Assembly: GCA_024742395.1 (NCBI GenBank)
Contig: JANSYO010000006.1
Location: forward strand, 1-64,000
Source: Cytophagales bacterium
GTDB lineage: Bacteria > Bacteroidota > Bacteroidia > Cytophagales > Spirosomataceae
DNA: 64,000 nucleotides
Direction: 5' to 3'
This document shows positions 62,666 to 64,000 of the stretch, piece by piece. The number at the start of each line of letters is the position of its first letter. Positions within the stretch are counted from its first letter, which is position 1. The position numbers and the translations under genes were made by a program. The notes beneath the pieces were generated by a model. It had not been told where the DNA came from. It saw only the letters and a list, made by a program, of their open reading frames with translations, and ran no database searches.

Positions 62666-64000
62666 ATGAACAAACTTCAACTAAAAAAGTTGGTCGGAGC
62701 TCTTATAATGCTGCTCCTATCTACTACACTTACTTATTCACAAACCAGAATATCAGGAACAATTTCTGACTCTGAAACTAAAGAACCTTTAATTGGTGTA
62801 AGCATTCAGGTAAAAAATAAAATAATTGGTACTATTACCGACATCAAAGGTGAGTTTGAGTTGAGTACTTCTACTCCTCTACCTTTTGACCTTGTTATTT
62901 CCTACATCGGTTATCAAACGCAGGAAATTCAGGTAACGTCTGATAATTCTGTTCTAAATATTTCATTAGACGAACAATCTATCATGGGTCAGGAGGTTGT
63001 AGTGGCTGCTTCCAGAGTAGAGGAAAGTGTCATGAAATCTCCTGTAGCAGTAGAAAAAATGGACTTGAGACAGATTCAACAAAACGCTACTTCTTCTTTT
63101 TATGATGGCCTTGCCAATCTGAAAGGAGTGGGAATGACCACACAAGGTCTGCTATTCAAATCTGTCAATATGAGAGGATTTGGTGCCACGGGTAACCCCA
63201 GAACAGTACAAATGATTGACGGAATGGATAACTCTGCTCCGGGCTTAAACTTCCCTATTGATAATATTGTGGGAATGCCCGAGTTAGATGTTGAAAGTGT
63301 AGAGGTCTTGCCTGGTGCAGCTTCGGCACTATACGGACCAAACGCTCTGAATGGTCTTATTTTGATGAATTCAAAAAGTCCTTTCCTTTATCAAGGTTTA
63401 AGTGCTAATGTGAAAACAGGGGTTATGTCTGCCAGTAACAGAGATAAGGTGACAACTCCTTTTTATGATGTCTCTGTACGATACGCTAAGGCAATTAACG
63501 ATAAGTTCGCCTTTAAGATTAACCTTTCATATATAGGTGCTGATGATTGGCAGGCCACAGATTACTCAAACCTAAACGTAGGTGGTGTACAAGACGGTAG
63601 CAGAGGCCCGGGTGTAAACTATGATTATGACGGAATGAACACGTATGGTGATGAAGTGCAGACCAATATGACCGGTGTGGCCAACTCCCTGATTAGTGCA
63701 GGCCTTTTACCGGCAGCTGCCAAGGGGCTGATACCGGATCAGATTGTAAGCAGAACCGGTTTTTATGAGAAAGACCTCGTAGATTATGATACCAAATCTT
63801 TCAAAACCAACATTGCCTTACACTACAGATTAAACGAAAAAATTGAGGCTGTAGGGCAGTTTAATTACGGCTACGGAACATCTGTTTACACCGGAACAGG
63901 TAGATACTCTTTGAGAAATTTTAATCTGAGTCAGACGAAGCTTGAACTTAGAGGAGACAATTTCACGGTGAGAGGTTATACTACACAAGAAAACTCCGGA
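62666..64000 (+). CDS. TonB-dependent receptor with carboxypeptidase-like domain (3' end outside window)
   Basis: The first 445 residues of a receptor whose 3' part lies beyond the window. Signal peptide (about 1-26, ending TYSQ), CarboxypepD_reg-like domain (ISGTISDSETKEPLIGVSI to about 105), TonB-box region MGQEVVVAASRVEE, plug with NMRGFGATGNPRTVQMIDGMDN and VEVLPGAASALYGPNAL, then the first barrel strands. It differs from the SusC at 5250 in plug sequence and may be a non-Sus receptor. No SusD is visible yet. Confidence 0.9.
   Translation, partial: MNKLQLKKLVGALIMLLLSTTLTYSQTRISGTISDSETKEPLIGVSIQVKNKIIGTITDIKGEFELSTSTPLPFDLVISYIGYQTQEIQVTSDNSVLNISLDEQSIMGQEVVVAASRVEESVMKSPVAVEKMDLRQIQQNATSSFYDGLANLKGVGMTTQGLLFKSVNMRGFGATGNPRTVQMIDGMDNSAPGLNFPIDNIVGMPELDVESVEVLPGAASALYGPNALNGLILMNSKSPFLYQGLSANVKTGVMSASNRDKVTTPFYDVSVRYAKAINDKFAFKINLSYIGADDWQATDYSNLNVGGVQDGSRGPGVNYDYDGMNTYGDEVQTNMTGVANSLISAGLLPAAAKGLIPDQIVSRTGFYEKDLVDYDTKSFKTNIALHYRLNEKIEAVGQFNYGYGTSVYTGTGRYSLRNFNLSQTKLELRGDNFTVRGYTTQENSG

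Overview
The window reads as chromosome of a Bacteroidota bacterium, most likely order Cytophagales. Evidence: a SusC/SusD pair, a second SusC-like receptor at the right edge, a fused SecDF, a GldA-like ABC ATPase, many Sec and lipoprotein signals, and recurring Bacteroidota-type -7 boxes (TAnnTTTG) just upstream of genes. Three unrelated secreted proteins end in the same short C-terminal domain with a Cys two to three residues from the end. I see no rRNA, tRNA, CRISPR array, insertion sequence or prophage. The assignment below order level is inference.

Layout. 1-245: three copies of a short GC-rich palindromic repeat, no gene. 246-704: GyrI-like effector-binding protein. 774-13617: a carbohydrate locus arranged around a divergent promoter. 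To the left run an AraC regulator, an FGGY kinase, a NagX-like membrane acyltransferase and a DUF1080 hydrolase. To the right run SusC, SusD, an exported RraA-family enzyme, a Tat-type enolase-superfamily enzyme and a BASS-family transporter. Together these look like outer-membrane uptake and partly extracytoplasmic breakdown of a sugar acid or oxidised glycoside. 13689-17532: holin-X-like protein, PriA and a DMT exporter.

17629-27827: a SASA-type esterase; an acyl-CoA dehydrogenase behind a paired palindromic operator; a double cNMP-domain/acyltransferase fusion followed by an SGNH hydrolase; a three-gene overlapping unit (GldA-like ATPase, HipA-like kinase, DUF3037); and a Kre9-like secreted protein. 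27856-34376: polyprenyl synthase, APC permease, CrcB, a TonB receptor under a TPP riboswitch (predicted thiamine receptor), then a muconolactone-isomerase-like protein and a barnase/barstar pair whose RNase is a predicted lipoprotein. 34384-40651: DUF2911 protein and a two-gene unit of a 1205-residue multidomain exoprotein plus an SH3/beta-barrel outer-membrane protein, both without recognised function.

40861-48964: MutL lacking the endonuclease motif, a rhomboid followed by a pseudo-rhomboid, Dxs, an AAA ATPase, a Tat-type class V aminotransferase and YjdM. 49148-55206: secreted phosphoesterase, a LamG exoprotein, a PorT-like barrel and a LamG lipoprotein. 55284-64000: SecDF, a small membrane-associated protein, a lipoprotein and a class A beta-lactamase-like hydrolase with overlapping divergent starts, a GDP-mannose pyrophosphorylase, a DUF3089 hydrolase and the 5' part of a TonB-dependent receptor.
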